Positions 27,109 through 36,443 of a stretch of DNA of 64,000 bases are shown piece by piece. A program made the position numbers and the translations under genes. Position 1 is the first letter of the stretch. Every line of letters starts with the position of its first letter. Source of the DNA: Terribacillus aidingensis (GTDB lineage Bacteria > Bacillota > Bacilli > Bacillales > Amphibacillaceae). Location: the NCBI RefSeq assembly GCF_040703035.1, contig NZ_CP159996.1:716001-780000 (forward strand). The letters are read 5' to 3'. Below the pieces are notes generated by a model. It had not been told where the DNA came from. It made no database searches and saw nothing but the letters and a program-made list of their open reading frames with translations.

Positions 27109-27855
27109 ATGAAGCAGAATATTTATGACAATGAAGTATTTTTTGAGAATTACAAAGCTTTGCGGGAAGATCCGGTGAACTACAATGAACTCCTGGAGCA
27201 GCCAGAGATAAAACGAATGCTGCCTGACTTGAAGGGCATGCGTGTCATTGATATTGGCTGTGGCATGGGTGATTTGGCTAAGTATTGTGTGGAGCAGGGA
27301 GCTGAACATGTAACAGCCATTGATCCATCCAGCAAAATGCTGCAGGAGGCAAGAAGAAGGAATAGTCATCCTTCAATCGAATACGTTCAAACAGCATTAG
27401 AGGATGCAGTGATGACAATAGATAGTTACGATATTGCTGTCAGTTCGCTTGTCATGCATTATGTTGCAGACTACGATGCAGTCATCCAGTCCATCCATGC
27501 CGCTTTGAAGGAAGACGGTATTCTGTTGTTCTCCACCGAGCACCCAATCGTAACTGCCAGAAAAGAAGGAGACAAATGGATTACGGATGCAGATGGGAAC
27601 CGGATTCATTTCGCAGTAGACAACTACCAGGAGCAAGGGAGACGTGAGTCGAAATGGTATGTGGATGGAGTCGTTTATTATCATCGGTCGATTGCTGCGC
27701 TATGCAATGGCCTGATACAAAATGGTTTCAGTCTCGAAGAAGTAACCGAGCCAATACCAAGTGAAAAGGCAATTGCTCAGCTGCCGCGGATAGAGCATGA
27801 GCTTCGCCGGCCTTCCTTCATTATTTTGAAAGCGAGAAAAACAGCCCGTCTTTAA
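27109..27855 (+). CDS. Class I SAM-dependent methyltransferase
   Basis: 248-residue methyltransferase of unknown substrate. Motif I is VIDIGCGMGDLAKYC, followed by VTAIDPSSKML and a motif IV-like YDIAVSSLVMHYV, with VIQSIHAALKEDGILLFSTEHP in the post-motif region. ATG 27109 is chosen because GGGAGG ends about seven bases upstream; the in-frame ATG at 27106 is too close. The gene is convergent with pabB-pabC and overlaps it by four bases. It is not a close paralogue of the methyltransferase at 15 kb. Confidence 0.88.
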   Translation: MKQNIYDNEVFFENYKALREDPVNYNELLEQPEIKRMLPDLKGMRVIDIGCGMGDLAKYCVEQGAEHVTAIDPSSKMLQEARRRNSHPSIEYVQTALEDAVMTIDSYDIAVSSLVMHYVADYDAVIQSIHAALKEDGILLFSTEHPIVTARKEGDKWITDADGNRIHFAVDNYQEQGRRESKWYVDGVVYYHRSIAALCNGLIQNGFSLEEVTEPIPSEKAIAQLPRIEHELRRPSFIILKARKTARL

Positions 27856-29585
27856 TGGACGGGCTCCATTTCTACCCAGCCACGAACGCTGTTGATCAGC
27901 CAGATACGAGAGGCAGTTAGAAGATCAGATTTCGTCAAGACAGCTTCTTGAATCGTTCCTTTTTCCACTAATTCTTCCCGCAACGTACCTGGCAGCAGAC
28001 CGCTGGTAACAGGAGGCGTCAATAGTTTGCCCTCCTGCTCGATGACAAGATTTCCAATCGTGAATTCGGTCAGTTCACCAGCTTCATTCCAAAGCAGCGT
28101 ATCGAACACGTCAGGCTTCTCTATCTTGTAATCTTCATAAACTTTACGATAAGTTGTTTTGTGATAATAATATCGATTAGTCTTGTCTATTGGTGTCGCA
28201 GACAAAGCAAATCTCTGTTTATTTTCTTTCAATGCTGGCATTTCACTGTAGAAAAGCTCAAGCTCTCCGTTCGAATCAGCTAAAAGACGTACCCGGTGTG
28301 ATGCTCCCGAGTGCTTGATTTGATGTTGGTGCAGGAGCTTTCGGACAGCTGCTTCTTCAATCGGGATGCTGAAATAATCTGCTGACTGCAGCAGACGGCG
28401 AATATGTCTATTTTCCAGCGTAAAACGACCATTTGAATATGCGATTGTTTCCAACAGTTTGAAATTTGGAAGCTGCTCCTGAAGTACAGAGGATTTGGCA
28501 ATAGCTTCCTCATACTCACCCTCAGCAGTCGAATCCCAGGTGATGCCGCCGCCGACACTATAGGTAGCTTGGTTCTCAGATTTGTCGATGATTGCAGTAC
28601 GGATTGGCACATTGAAAACAGCTTCACCACCGGGATCAATATAGCCAATAGCACCACAGTAGACCTCGCGTGGTTCCGGTTCTAGGTCCGAAATAACATT
28701 CATCGTGCTCGCTTTCGGGGCGCCTGTGATTGAGCCGCACGGGAAGAGGGCGCGCATGATATCGGTTATTGTTGTGCCTGGGACAGTTTCTGCTTCCACA
28801 GTCGAGGTCATCTGATATACTGTCGGGTATTTTTCAATAGTATATAAAGCTGGAACACGCACTGTACCAAGCTTTGCAACCCGGCTGATATCATTACGAA
28901 GCAAATCTACAATCATGACATTCTCAGCGCGGTCTTTTACAGATGCAGCTAGAATTTCCCGCTGTTCAAGGTCCTGTGTGTATGTAAGTCCGCGTTTGAT
29001 CGTACCTTTCATCGGCTTTGTGATGATGCGCTCTCCATCCCAGCGGAAAAATAGTTCAGGAGAAGCGGATAGAATGGCAGCATCTTCCCAAGCAAGATAG
29101 GCAGTGTAATCAGCACGCTGCGCTCGCTGCATTTGGCGGAAAAGAGCAGCAGGATCACCTGCAAATGCTGTGCGCAGACGCATCGTAAAATTCGTCTGAT
29201 ATGTATTGCCTGCAGCAATTTCCTCTTTAATCTTCTGGATAGCTTGTTCATATGTTTTTTTTTGGATTGCCGGCTGCCAGTTCAGCCAATTTGGTACTTC
29301 ATCTATTGATTCGGGCTGTTCATGATGAAAGGCTTTGTAAATACCGAATTTTAAAAGGGGCAGCTTTGAATCTGGAACAGTAATATAGCTTGAATCAAAT
29401 GCTCCAGCGGCTTCATAGGAAAGGTAACCGGCAGCATAATATCCCTTTTCTGTATATGCTTGCACCTGCTCCAAGCAGGGAATGACTTCATCTATTGAGT
29501 GTGCAGTCAGCAATGTATGCTGCTCTGTAAAACGCCGATGCTGTGTCTGTCCATTTGCATCAGCAAAATTGAAATAAGCGTACAT
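27852..29585 (-). CDS. Bifunctional aminodeoxychorismate synthase component I / aminodeoxychorismate lyase (PabB-PabC fusion)
   Basis: 577-residue fusion for p-aminobenzoate formation in folate synthesis. The chorismate-binding PabB part (about 100-355) shows KMKPMKGT-like ITKPMKGTIKRG, DLLRNDISRVAKLGTV, and the end motif SITGAPKASTMNVISDLEPEPREVYCGAIGYI. The C-terminal part (about 370-577) is an aminotransferase class IV domain, the 4-amino-4-deoxychorismate lyase PabC, with ENRHIRRLLQSADYF and a late SGLLPGTLREELVEKG. The glutaminase subunit PabA is not nearby. AAAGGAGA precedes the ATG on the minus strand. The gene is monocistronic. The fused arrangement is known in several Gram-positive bacteria. 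Confidence 0.93.
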   Translation of the reverse strand: MYAYFNFADANGQTQHRRFTEQHTLLTAHSIDEVIPCLEQVQAYTEKGYYAAGYLSYEAAGAFDSSYITVPDSKLPLLKFGIYKAFHHEQPESIDEVPNWLNWQPAIQKKTYEQAIQKIKEEIAAGNTYQTNFTMRLRTAFAGDPAALFRQMQRAQRADYTAYLAWEDAAILSASPELFFRWDGERIITKPMKGTIKRGLTYTQDLEQREILAASVKDRAENVMIVDLLRNDISRVAKLGTVRVPALYTIEKYPTVYQMTSTVEAETVPGTTITDIMRALFPCGSITGAPKASTMNVISDLEPEPREVYCGAIGYIDPGGEAVFNVPIRTAIIDKSENQATYSVGGGITWDSTAEGEYEEAIAKSSVLQEQLPNFKLLETIAYSNGRFTLENRHIRRLLQSADYFSIPIEEAAVRKLLHQHQIKHSGASHRVRLLADSNGELELFYSEMPALKENKQRFALSATPIDKTNRYYYHKTTYRKVYEDYKIEKPDVFDTLLWNEAGELTEFTIGNLVIEQEGKLLTPPVTSGLLPGTLREELVEKGTIQEAVLTKSDLLTASRIWLINSVRGWVEMEPVH

Positions 29586-29722
29586 GGAACATCTCCTTTC
29601 TGGCTTTTCTAGTATCTCATATGGTGAATTAACCGAATAGCTTATTGGAATAAAGTAATTATTGAAACTATTTCCATATTATTACCGTATAAAAGGTACA
29701 ATCTTTTAGGAGGAGTTGCAAG

Positions 29723-29905
29723 TTGCGGACGATCCAAGTGTTGAAGGAACTAGGTTTTTGGGTGTTTGCATGTATTTATTTAATAGGTATTCGTCCCAAT
29801 CTGGACGGATATGTACTCTGGATACCGGATTTGCTTATTTGTGCAGCGATTGTACTTTCCCTGACTGCCTATATACTTCGCTTCGGGCGGAAAAAAGAGT
29901 ATTAG
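29723..29905 (+). CDS. Small two-segment membrane protein
   Basis: 60-residue protein starting at TTG 29723, with AGGAGGAG upstream. It has two hydrophobic stretches, LGFWVFACIYLIGI and VLWIPDLLICAAIVLSLTAYIL, separated by a short polar turn, and a basic end RFGRKKEY. It is not recognised as a named family. The same region read from 29716 in another frame lacks a ribosome binding site and is rejected. It is followed closely by the disrupted acetyltransferase gene. Confidence 0.65.
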   Translation: MRTIQVLKELGFWVFACIYLIGIRPNLDGYVLWIPDLLICAAIVLSLTAYILRFGRKKEY

Positions 29906-29992
29906 CAAAAGGAGATAGCCAAGATGAAACAATTTAACTATACTGATCAATTATATTGTTCATGTGATGTTGAGAAGGCGAGGGGAGCAGAA

Positions 29993-30515
29993 GTGATTGA
30001 AGTGAGGTTAGTCGAAGAAAAGGATACTGCAGAACTTTTATTTGGAACTGCGTAATAAGGAGTTCTTTCAGCTATATACAGGTAGCCGTGATGATCATTT
30101 TTACACTTTGGAGGGACAACGGGAGCGTACTGATAGGGCTATTTCTTCTGCCGCGGAGGATACTGGATATTCTTTTGTCATTCTATTGAAAGGACGTATA
30201 ATCGGCATTATCATGCTGTCAGAGGTTGTGCGCTGGAATCTTCAGAGCTGCTGGATCGGCTATTTCCTTGATAAGGAACAAAACGGAAAAGGGTATATGA
30301 CAGAGGCAGTCCGCCAAGTAGTATCTATTGCTTTTAAAGAATTCGGATTCCATCGGTTAGAAGCAGGTGTCATGCCGCATAATATCGGTTCAATCAAGGT
30401 GCTGCTAAAAGCAGGCTTCCATAAGGAAGGTATCGCTAAGCAAAATGTCAAAATTAATGGAAAGTGGCAGGATCATCAAACTCTTGCTATCATTAACCCT
30501 CGGGACCTCATGTAA
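29993..30515 (+). pseudogene. GNAT (RimJ-type) acetyltransferase with an internal frameshift
   Basis: The intact part from 30042 encodes a RimJ/YjcK-like acetyltransferase ending (GYFLDKEQNGKGYMTEAVRQ for acetyl-CoA binding, then ASIKVL-like NIGSIKVLLKAGFHKEG). The family's usual beginning, IEVRLVEEKDTAELL, lies just upstream in another frame starting from GTG 29993 with AGGGGAG before it. Removing one T from the CTTTTATTT tract near 30030-30040 would join both parts to LVEEKDTAELLLELRNKEFF. An in-frame ATG at 29924 with AAAGGAG is another possible start. It is either a decaying gene or a homopolymer sequencing error. Confidence 0.7.
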
Positions 30516-30532
30516 AGAGGAGGGGAAATAGG

Positions 30533-30724
30533 ATGAACAAATGGCTGCTTATAGCTGGAGTATTGATGGAAATCGTCGGTATTCTATTGATTTTGTTCTG
30601 GCGAGTTGATGATATTCTTGCGATTAGTACTGGTATAGTAATCATCGTCATAGGAGTGGTTCTTTTCCAGATAGGATATTGGCGTATCATAAAAGCTCGT
30701 AAAAGAGGAATGAAAAGAAGATAA
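30533..30724 (+). CDS. Small membrane protein
   Basis: 63-residue protein with two membrane segments, WLLIAGVLMEIVGILLILFW and ILAISTGIVIIVIGVVLFQI, and a strongly basic C-terminal tail (KARKRGMKRR) that should stay in the cytoplasm. GAGGAGG precedes the ATG. It follows the disrupted acetyltransferase gene by 17 bases and shares its terminator. The family is not recognised. Confidence 0.7.
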   Translation: MNKWLLIAGVLMEIVGILLILFWRVDDILAISTGIVIIVIGVVLFQIGYWRIIKARKRGMKRR

Positions 30725-30727
30725 AGA

Positions 30728-30772
30728 AGCTGGCTGATGAGGAAGCTCATTCAGCTGGCTTTTTTGTGTAAA
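30728..30772 (+). terminator. Terminator after the small membrane protein gene
   Basis: AGCTGGCTGATGAG pairs with CTCATTCAGCTGGCT with one mismatch around GAAG and is followed by TTTTTT. Confidence 0.9.
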
Positions 30773-30836
30773 TTTACACTAAGGCTGCCGATTGTTCTGC
30801 TATGCTAACGGTATCCGGCGTAAAGGGGTGTCATCA

Positions 30837-31262
30837 ATGAAGGTCAAGTCTCTTTCTATTACGATATATCTTATATGTTGCTGTATCTTCCTCTCTTGGC
30901 ATCCAGTTGAAGCCTCATCAGACTCTAATTCAACCGTTTCTATGAAAAAAAAGAACTTTGTTATTTTTATTTGCAGTTCGGATCCTGTGTATCAAGAAAC
31001 AATTGGAAAGTATACTACAGAAGATTTCCGAAACGCAATACCAGCTGAGATGCCAATAGCAGAAGAATCTTGGCTGGAGAGTTTGCTGAATAATTTTTCA
31101 AATAAAGACATGCAAGAAATAATCTCTTCTAATACTGATCAAACAAGTCCACAAATGATTAAGCAAAAGCCAATAAACCTTTATACCCAAAACACCTACA
31201 TTCATTGTTTGCTGTCTGCCAATATGAACACAGACCTGAATGCTGATCACCTCTTCTATTGA
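30837..31262 (+). CDS. Putative secreted protein, unknown
   Basis: 141-residue protein with an N-terminal signal peptide, KVKSLSITIYLICCCIFLSW, followed by a likely cleavage after VEA. The mature part is polar, with a serine- and asparagine-rich start and a region around DFRNAIPAEMPIAEESWLES. It is not recognised. AAAGGGGTG precedes the ATG at 30837. The last 30 residues look less like normal coding sequence and overlap a possible minus-strand gene remnant, so the true C-terminus may have been lost. Confidence 0.5.
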   Translation: MKVKSLSITIYLICCCIFLSWHPVEASSDSNSTVSMKKKNFVIFICSSDPVYQETIGKYTTEDFRNAIPAEMPIAEESWLESLLNNFSNKDMQEIISSNTDQTSPQMIKQKPINLYTQNTYIHCLLSANMNTDLNADHLFY

Positions 31263-31440
31263 GATAGGCCATAAAGTCTATTAAACACTTAATTTTATCC
31301 ATTTTATTACTTGCATAGTGAATAATGCCTTGTGGATATTTGGCTATCCATATACCATTTTTACCAATATACTTTACAAATCTGGAACATTGTCGATATA
31401 TAGTAATAGAGTGAAATTTTATAAATAGGAGCATGATGTC

Positions 31441-32310
31441 ATGAGTATGCAAGCACATGAGCAAACGGAACAGGCATTGCATCCAATGTTGGACGCCTTC
31501 GTGAAAATAGGGCCGTTCTTGCAGGATTTAATCAATGAAGATGTCACGATTGGTATATATAACACAGAGAAGCTGGTTATCAATTTCCCAGCTAAGACCT
31601 TTTCATTGAATGTTACACCCGGAGATCCATTGATGGATGGGGATATCGTAACAGCGGCAATCCGGCAGAATAAGAATCAATATGCAGTCGTTCCGGAAGA
31701 GCTTTTTGGCGTCAGTATCATCGCCCGGGCTATCCCGCTTCACGATGAAGCAGGGAATGTAATCGGCGGTGTTGGAGTCGGATTGAGTATTGAAAGTGCA
31801 AATCAACTGTCCTCGATTGCTTCAAACCTTTCTAACGTTATTGGCGATGTGACAGCAACAATTCAGGATATGGCGCAATCTATCTCTGGTTTGGCAGAAG
31901 GTATGAATTACATATCTAAAAAGGCTTCAGAGGTAACAGAAAGCGTGGATACAATCGAGGAAGTATCCAACGTCGTGAAGGGTATTGCGGATCAGAGCAA
32001 CTTGCTTGGTCTCAATGCTGCTATTGAAGCTGCGCGAGCTGGAGAACAAGGACGCGGATTCAGTGTGGTTGCAGATGAAATACGCAAAATGGCAACTGGG
32101 TCCAAGGATCAGGTTACCGAGATCCATCAGATTACCGAGAAAATTAAAACTGTCATCGGCAAGTTGAGCAATTCCATTCAAGAAGCAAATGCAGAGTCAG
32201 ATACACAATCAGCTGCTATTGAAGAGCTGACAGCAACGATGGAAGAAATCAATGCAAATGTGAAAACTCTGGCAAATCTAGCAAAAGAAAATATCTCAAT
32301 CAAAGAATAA
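31441..32310 (+). CDS. Soluble chemoreceptor, YfmS-like
   Basis: 289-residue methyl-accepting-type receptor without membrane segments. The N-terminal part (1-125) is a sensory domain containing [13 protein letters not shown] and [27 protein letters not shown], a PAS/Cache-like fold. The C-terminal part carries the highly conserved hairpin tip of the signalling domain, [20 protein letters not shown], which contacts CheA and CheW. Residues 240-289 form the returning helix. Length and soluble design match B. subtilis YfmS. The aldehyde dehydrogenase gene follows after 15 bases, as in the yfmS/yfmT region of B. subtilis. GGAG precedes the ATG. Confidence 0.9.
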   Translation: MSMQAHEQTEQALHPMLDAFVKIGPFLQDLINEDVTIGIYNTEKLVINFPAKTFSLNVTPGDPLMDGDIVTAAIRQNKNQYAVVPEELFGVSIIARAIPLHDEAGNVIGGVGVGLSIESANQLSSIASNLSNVIGDVTATIQDMAQSISGLAEGMNYISKKASEVTESVDTIEEVSNVVKGIADQSNLLGLNAAIEAARAGEQGRGFSVVADEIRKMATGSKDQVTEIHQITEKIKTVIGKLSNSIQEANAESDTQSAAIEELTATMEEINANVKTLANLAKENISIKE

Positions 32311-32325
32311 TAGAGGTGACCCAAC

Positions 32326-33786
32326 GTGGAAAATTTCAAGCATTTGAACAGTCAGTATATTGACGGAGACTGGCGTGAAGGCCAGAGCAGCGTGAAAATG
32401 GAGAACCGCAATCCATATAACGGTGAGCTTATCGCAACTTATCAAGCTGCCAGCTTGGATGATTTGAATGAGGCGTACGAAGCTTCTGCCCGGGTTCAGA
32501 AAGAATGGGCGAAAACGAACCCGGTAGCACAGCGTGCTGTCTTTGAAAAGGCAGTTGCTTATCTTGAAGCGAATCATGAGGCGTTTGTTGAGACTATCAT
32601 TGAGGAAATTGGCGGTACAAGACTGAAAGCCGAATTCGAAATCGGCCTCGTTACAAATATCATCAAGGAAGCATCTACATTCCCATTCCGCATGAACGGC
32701 CAAATTCTTCCGTCACCGATTGATGGCAAGGAAAACCGTGTGTATCGTGTGCCGGTTGGAGTCGTGGGGGTAATCAGCCCATTCAACTTCCCATTCTTTC
32801 TATCAATGAAGTCTGTTGCAACTGCTTTGGCAGCAGGCAATGGTGTTGTGCTGAAGCCGCATGAACACACAGCCATCACTGGCGGTACGATGATTGCGAA
32901 GCTTTTCGAGGAAGCTGGTCTTCCGAAGGGCTTGCTGAATGTCATTGTGACAGAAATCAGTGAAATCGGTGATAACTTCGTAGAGCATCCGATTCCACGT
33001 GCTGTTTCCTTCACAGGCTCTACTAAAGTTGGTAAACATATCGGAATGGTAGCAGGTAAGAATTTGAAAGAGGCGCATTTGGAGCTTGGAGGTAACAGTG
33101 CATTGGTGGTTTTAGAGGATGCAGATATGGAACTTGCAGTCAGTGCAGCTGTATTCAGCCGTTTCACGCACCAGGGTCAAATCTGTATGTCTGCCAATCG
33201 CCTGATTGTGCATGAAGATGTGTATGATGAATTCGTTGAAAAGTATTTGGCGAAGGTTTCCACGCTTACTTGCGGTGATCCGAAAGATCCAAGCACAATC
33301 ATCGGACCTCTTATCAACGAACAGCAAGTGAAAACGACGGTAGCATTGATTGAGAAGGGTATCGAAGAAGGTGCAACACCTTTAATCAAGGGTAAAGTAG
33401 AAGGAAACATTGTTGAGCCAGTAGTATTCGGCGATGTGACACCAGATATGACACTTGCAAACGAAGAACTGTTTGCCCCGGTCGTTAGCATCTTGAAAGT
33501 GAAAAGTGATGAAGAAGTGTTAGCTTATGCAAATAACAGTGACTATGGCTTGAGTGGTGCAATTCATACAAGAGATGTAGAGCGCGGCGCTGAGCTTGCG
33601 AAACAAATGGATACTGGTATGATCCACATCAATGACGGTACAATCAATGATGAACCGACAGTCGCATTTGGCGGCGTGAAGAACTCCGGACTTGGCCGCC
33701 TGAATGGCGAGTGGAGCCTCGATGCATTCACAACGACAAAATGGATCAGCATTCAGCACGATCGCAGACAATATCCGTATAGCTAA
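32326..33786 (+). CDS. Aldehyde dehydrogenase, YfmT/vanillin dehydrogenase-like
   Basis: NAD(P)-dependent aldehyde dehydrogenase of 486 residues, oxidising an aldehyde to its acid in the cytoplasm. The catalytic Cys287 lies in HQGQICMSANR and the general base Glu253 in HLELGGNSALVV. The cofactor fold shows SFTGSTKVGKHIG. By position next to a YfmS-like chemoreceptor and by similarity, it is best compared with B. subtilis YfmT, described as a vanillin or benzaldehyde dehydrogenase; the aromatic substrate is inferred. The start is GTG with AGAGGTGA upstream. A strong palindromic terminator follows. Confidence 0.9.
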   Translation: MENFKHLNSQYIDGDWREGQSSVKMENRNPYNGELIATYQAASLDDLNEAYEASARVQKEWAKTNPVAQRAVFEKAVAYLEANHEAFVETIIEEIGGTRLKAEFEIGLVTNIIKEASTFPFRMNGQILPSPIDGKENRVYRVPVGVVGVISPFNFPFFLSMKSVATALAAGNGVVLKPHEHTAITGGTMIAKLFEEAGLPKGLLNVIVTEISEIGDNFVEHPIPRAVSFTGSTKVGKHIGMVAGKNLKEAHLELGGNSALVVLEDADMELAVSAAVFSRFTHQGQICMSANRLIVHEDVYDEFVEKYLAKVSTLTCGDPKDPSTIIGPLINEQQVKTTVALIEKGIEEGATPLIKGKVEGNIVEPVVFGDVTPDMTLANEELFAPVVSILKVKSDEEVLAYANNSDYGLSGAIHTRDVERGAELAKQMDTGMIHINDGTINDEPTVAFGGVKNSGLGRLNGEWSLDAFTTTKWISIQHDRRQYPYS

Positions 33787-33788
33787 TA

Positions 33789-33820
33789 AAAAAAGACCCA
33801 CAGCTGTGGGTCTTTTTTAA
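33789..33820. terminator. Palindromic bidirectional terminator
   Basis: AAAAAGACCCACAG and CTGTGGGTCTTTTT form an uninterrupted palindrome between the convergent aldehyde dehydrogenase and cupin genes. Confidence 0.92.
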
Positions 33821-33822
33821 TG

Positions 33823-34302
33823 CTATTCTGCGGCCATGGCTTCCTGTTTGGTTCGGTGGATTGTGCCGTAGGGATGCTCAGGCGGAGCGTAAATTGAGTA
33901 CAGCTTCAAAGGGGCTTGACTGGTATTTGTAACGTTGTGCCATGTGCCAGCTGGGACAAAGATGGCAAAATCATCTTCGACATATTGCCGATAGTTTAAG
34001 TTGTCTCTCCTAGGACCCATTTGGACTAGTCCTCGCCCAGATTCAATGCGAAGGAATTGATCAACATTCGGATGCCTCTCCAAGCCGATATCTTCTCCTG
34101 GACGGATACTCATCAATGTCACTTGAAGATGTTTTCCAGTCCAGATAGCTGTCCGGAAGAAGCGATTATGCTCTGCAGCTTGTTCGATGTCGACAACATA
34201 TGGTGAATTTCCGTGATCATGTATCGGCTGCTGCCGCTGATAATTGCGCCAATCGTTTGGACTTGGGTACCCGTAAAAGTGGGACGGATTTCTATAATAC
34301 AT
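33823..34302 (-). CDS. Cupin domain protein
   Basis: 159-residue single-domain cupin. The metal-binding motif is seen as IRPGEDIGLERHPNVDQFLRIESGRG (first half) and PAGTWHNVTN (second half), so the histidines and glutamate for a metal site are present. The N-terminal 45 residues are tyrosine- and histidine-rich (YYRNPSHFYGYPSPNDW), an unusual lead-in known from some spore-former cupins. The start is ATG 34302 with GAAGGAG upstream on the minus strand. Its substrate is unknown. It is convergent with the aldehyde dehydrogenase and shares the terminator. Confidence 0.87.
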   Translation of the reverse strand: MYYRNPSHFYGYPSPNDWRNYQRQQPIHDHGNSPYVVDIEQAAEHNRFFRTAIWTGKHLQVTLMSIRPGEDIGLERHPNVDQFLRIESGRGLVQMGPRRDNLNYRQYVEDDFAIFVPAGTWHNVTNTSQAPLKLYSIYAPPEHPYGTIHRTKQEAMAAE

Positions 34303-34417
34303 TTTTTCTTCTCCTTCGATGCATTTATATCTTATCCTATGCTGTTGCCTACTCCGTGTTCTTACCAGAAAAGGCAAATGAAAGAGTACAGGAGGTTTCC
34401 TGTACTCTAAACAGCAA

Positions 34418-36310
34418 TCATTTAGCTTTTGTTACTTCAATTCTCGGCATCTCCGGCTGTTTCATATCATTTCCCAAGAAATAACTTGTGTGCGGCGGCT
34501 GGTTATAGGCAACATTCTGCCAAGCCACGCCTAAGCGGTAAACAGGGTCATGCATCAAGGTAGGGAGTTTTTCTTCGGTCATGTCTGTTGTCGTGTAAAG
34601 GACGAGAGCGCTGCTGTCCTCAGTACGCCAGATGGCCTCCTCACGCCAGTCACCGATTAAATCAGCCTGGAGCGCAGGGTTTCCTTTTGTTCCATTGTTG
34701 GAGTAAGTTCCTTCTGCATCAAGTAAAGTATCCAATTTTTCTGTTTCCGGGTTCCATTTTCCGATCAAGCCAGTGCCAGTTTGGATGCTTTCATCGAAAG
34801 TATGATCAAGAATCTCACGAGTCAAGTCGCCGTCCCACCAGATAGCAAAGTTGGCAGGAGGGATGTTCGTTGATATTTTCTCCCCTGAAGCAGCGTAAAG
34901 TCCTCCTGTCGGACTGTTCCATGCCCCGTTAATTGCCCACATTTCGGCTCCAGGATAGCGAGGGTCGATGTCAGATGCAAGCCCGCGACCAACATCTATG
35001 TTTGTCGGGATGCCCCAGATTAGTTCTCCTGTCCGAGCGTCGCGGAACTCTATACCTGCTTCATTCGGATACGATTCATGGACTTGGAATACTTCAAGCC
35101 CTGGTCGGCTTGGATCTAAATCGCTAAGATGCATGGCATCTCCGTGACCAAGACCGGTTGAATAGAGACCAGTTCCATCATCGTCCAGCGCCATTGCGCC
35201 ATAGATGATTTCATCTTTTCCGTCTTCGTCCACGTCTCCGATACTCAAATTATGATTACCCTGCTGTGCATATGCTTCGTTTCCAGGCGTTTCACTATTG
35301 AACATCCATTGCTTTTTCAATTTGCCATCTTTATAGGTATATGCTGTAATGACTGTCTTTTCATAGTAGCCTCTGGCTTCAATGATACTTGGCGTTTTAC
35401 CATCCAGATACGCGACTCCGGCAAGGAAGCGATCGCCTCGGTTTCCGTAGCAGTCACCCCAATCGCAAATATCACCGCGGGCTGGCTCGTAGTCGATTGT
35501 TTGTTTGATTTTGCCCGTGTTACCTTCGAAGACGGTCAAATATTCTGGTCCTTCGAGTATATAGCCTGATGCATTGCGATGATCAGCGTCAGGGTCTCCG
35601 ATGACTTTACCCTGCGCATCTTTTGTACCGTCAGCTGTTTTGACGACGAGCTCGGATTTTCCGTTACCATCAAAATCATAGACGAGCATTTGTGTGTAAT
35701 GAGCACCTGCACGTATATTCTTGCCAAGATCAATTCTCCATTTATGTGTTCCATCCATTTCATAAGCATCGATGAAGACATTGCCAGTGTAGCCAGAGCG
35801 GGAATTATCCTGCGCATTGGAAGGATCCCATTTCAAAATGATTTCCCATTCTCCGTCGCCATCCAGATCACCGACACTGGCATCATTGGCATTGTAAGTA
35901 TAAGATTTTCCATCCGGTGTTTTGCCATCCGCTGGCTTCTGGAGGGGAATATGCAGCTGATTGTCTTGCCATACTTTGATATTATCCTGGTCCACACCTT
36001 TCCCGATTGCTTCTACACGATAGACGCTTTTCGCAGTGCCATCTTTGTCCAGGAAATTGGTGCTGTGTTTTACAGGTTTCCGAGTGATTTTCTTACCGTC
36101 ACGATATACATGAAAAGAGGTTTTTTTCATGTCGTTCCCGAGAAATCTCCAGTTTAGGTAAACACCATCCTCTGTCTGGACAGCAACAGCTCCCCGTTCC
36201 AAATATTCCATTTGCCTTTTAGGCAGTTTCTTGGCATCGGCAGAGAAGGGGATTGCGAATGTCAGAAGCAGGACGAGCAGCAATAACAGACATTTTTTCA
36301 ATATAACCAT
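34418..36310 (-). CDS. Rhamnogalacturonan lyase, PL11 (YesW/YesX-like), secreted
   Basis: 630-residue extracellular polysaccharide lyase that cleaves the rhamnose-galacturonate backbone of pectin (rhamnogalacturonan I). An N-terminal signal peptide (LLLLLVLLLTFAIPFSADA, cleavage near residue 26) is followed by a small beta domain and an eight-bladed propeller. The propeller repeats carry calcium loops such as DLDGDGEWEI, DFDGNGKSEL and DVDEDGKDEI. The C-terminus reads LGVAWQNVAYNQPPHTSYF, typical of the family. It is preceded by a cre box, so it is probably glucose-repressed. It fits functionally with the GH78 rhamnosidase at 43.5-47 kb. Confidence 0.94.
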   Translation of the reverse strand: MVILKKCLLLLLVLLLTFAIPFSADAKKLPKRQMEYLERGAVAVQTEDGVYLNWRFLGNDMKKTSFHVYRDGKKITRKPVKHSTNFLDKDGTAKSVYRVEAIGKGVDQDNIKVWQDNQLHIPLQKPADGKTPDGKSYTYNANDASVGDLDGDGEWEIILKWDPSNAQDNSRSGYTGNVFIDAYEMDGTHKWRIDLGKNIRAGAHYTQMLVYDFDGNGKSELVVKTADGTKDAQGKVIGDPDADHRNASGYILEGPEYLTVFEGNTGKIKQTIDYEPARGDICDWGDCYGNRGDRFLAGVAYLDGKTPSIIEARGYYEKTVITAYTYKDGKLKKQWMFNSETPGNEAYAQQGNHNLSIGDVDEDGKDEIIYGAMALDDDGTGLYSTGLGHGDAMHLSDLDPSRPGLEVFQVHESYPNEAGIEFRDARTGELIWGIPTNIDVGRGLASDIDPRYPGAEMWAINGAWNSPTGGLYAASGEKISTNIPPANFAIWWDGDLTREILDHTFDESIQTGTGLIGKWNPETEKLDTLLDAEGTYSNNGTKGNPALQADLIGDWREEAIWRTEDSSALVLYTTTDMTEEKLPTLMHDPVYRLGVAWQNVAYNQPPHTSYFLGNDMKQPEMPRIEVTKAK

Positions 36311-36324
36311 TCCTCTCCTTTTTA

Positions 36325-36339
36325 TTAAAGCGCTTTCAT
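36325..36339 (-). promoter_or_regulatory. cre box upstream of the rhamnogalacturonan lyase gene
   Basis: On the minus strand ATGAAAGCGCTTTAA matches the CcpA cre consensus with one mismatch, 15 bases before the start codon. Confidence 0.75.
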
Positions 36340-36409
36340 TTTAATGCAGGAGATAGGTTAATTCTTATTAGACAAGGCAGTTGATTCTCAAATATGGTTG
36401 TAAATATTT

Positions 36410-36442
36410 TAAAAGCCATGCCTGAGCAGGCATGGCTTTATT
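36410..36442 (-). terminator. Terminator of the M20 peptidase operon
   Basis: AAAGCCATGCCTG and CAGGCATGGCTTT pair around AG; on the minus strand it follows the M20 stop and leads into a T-rich stretch. Confidence 0.88.
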
Positions 36443-36443
36443 G

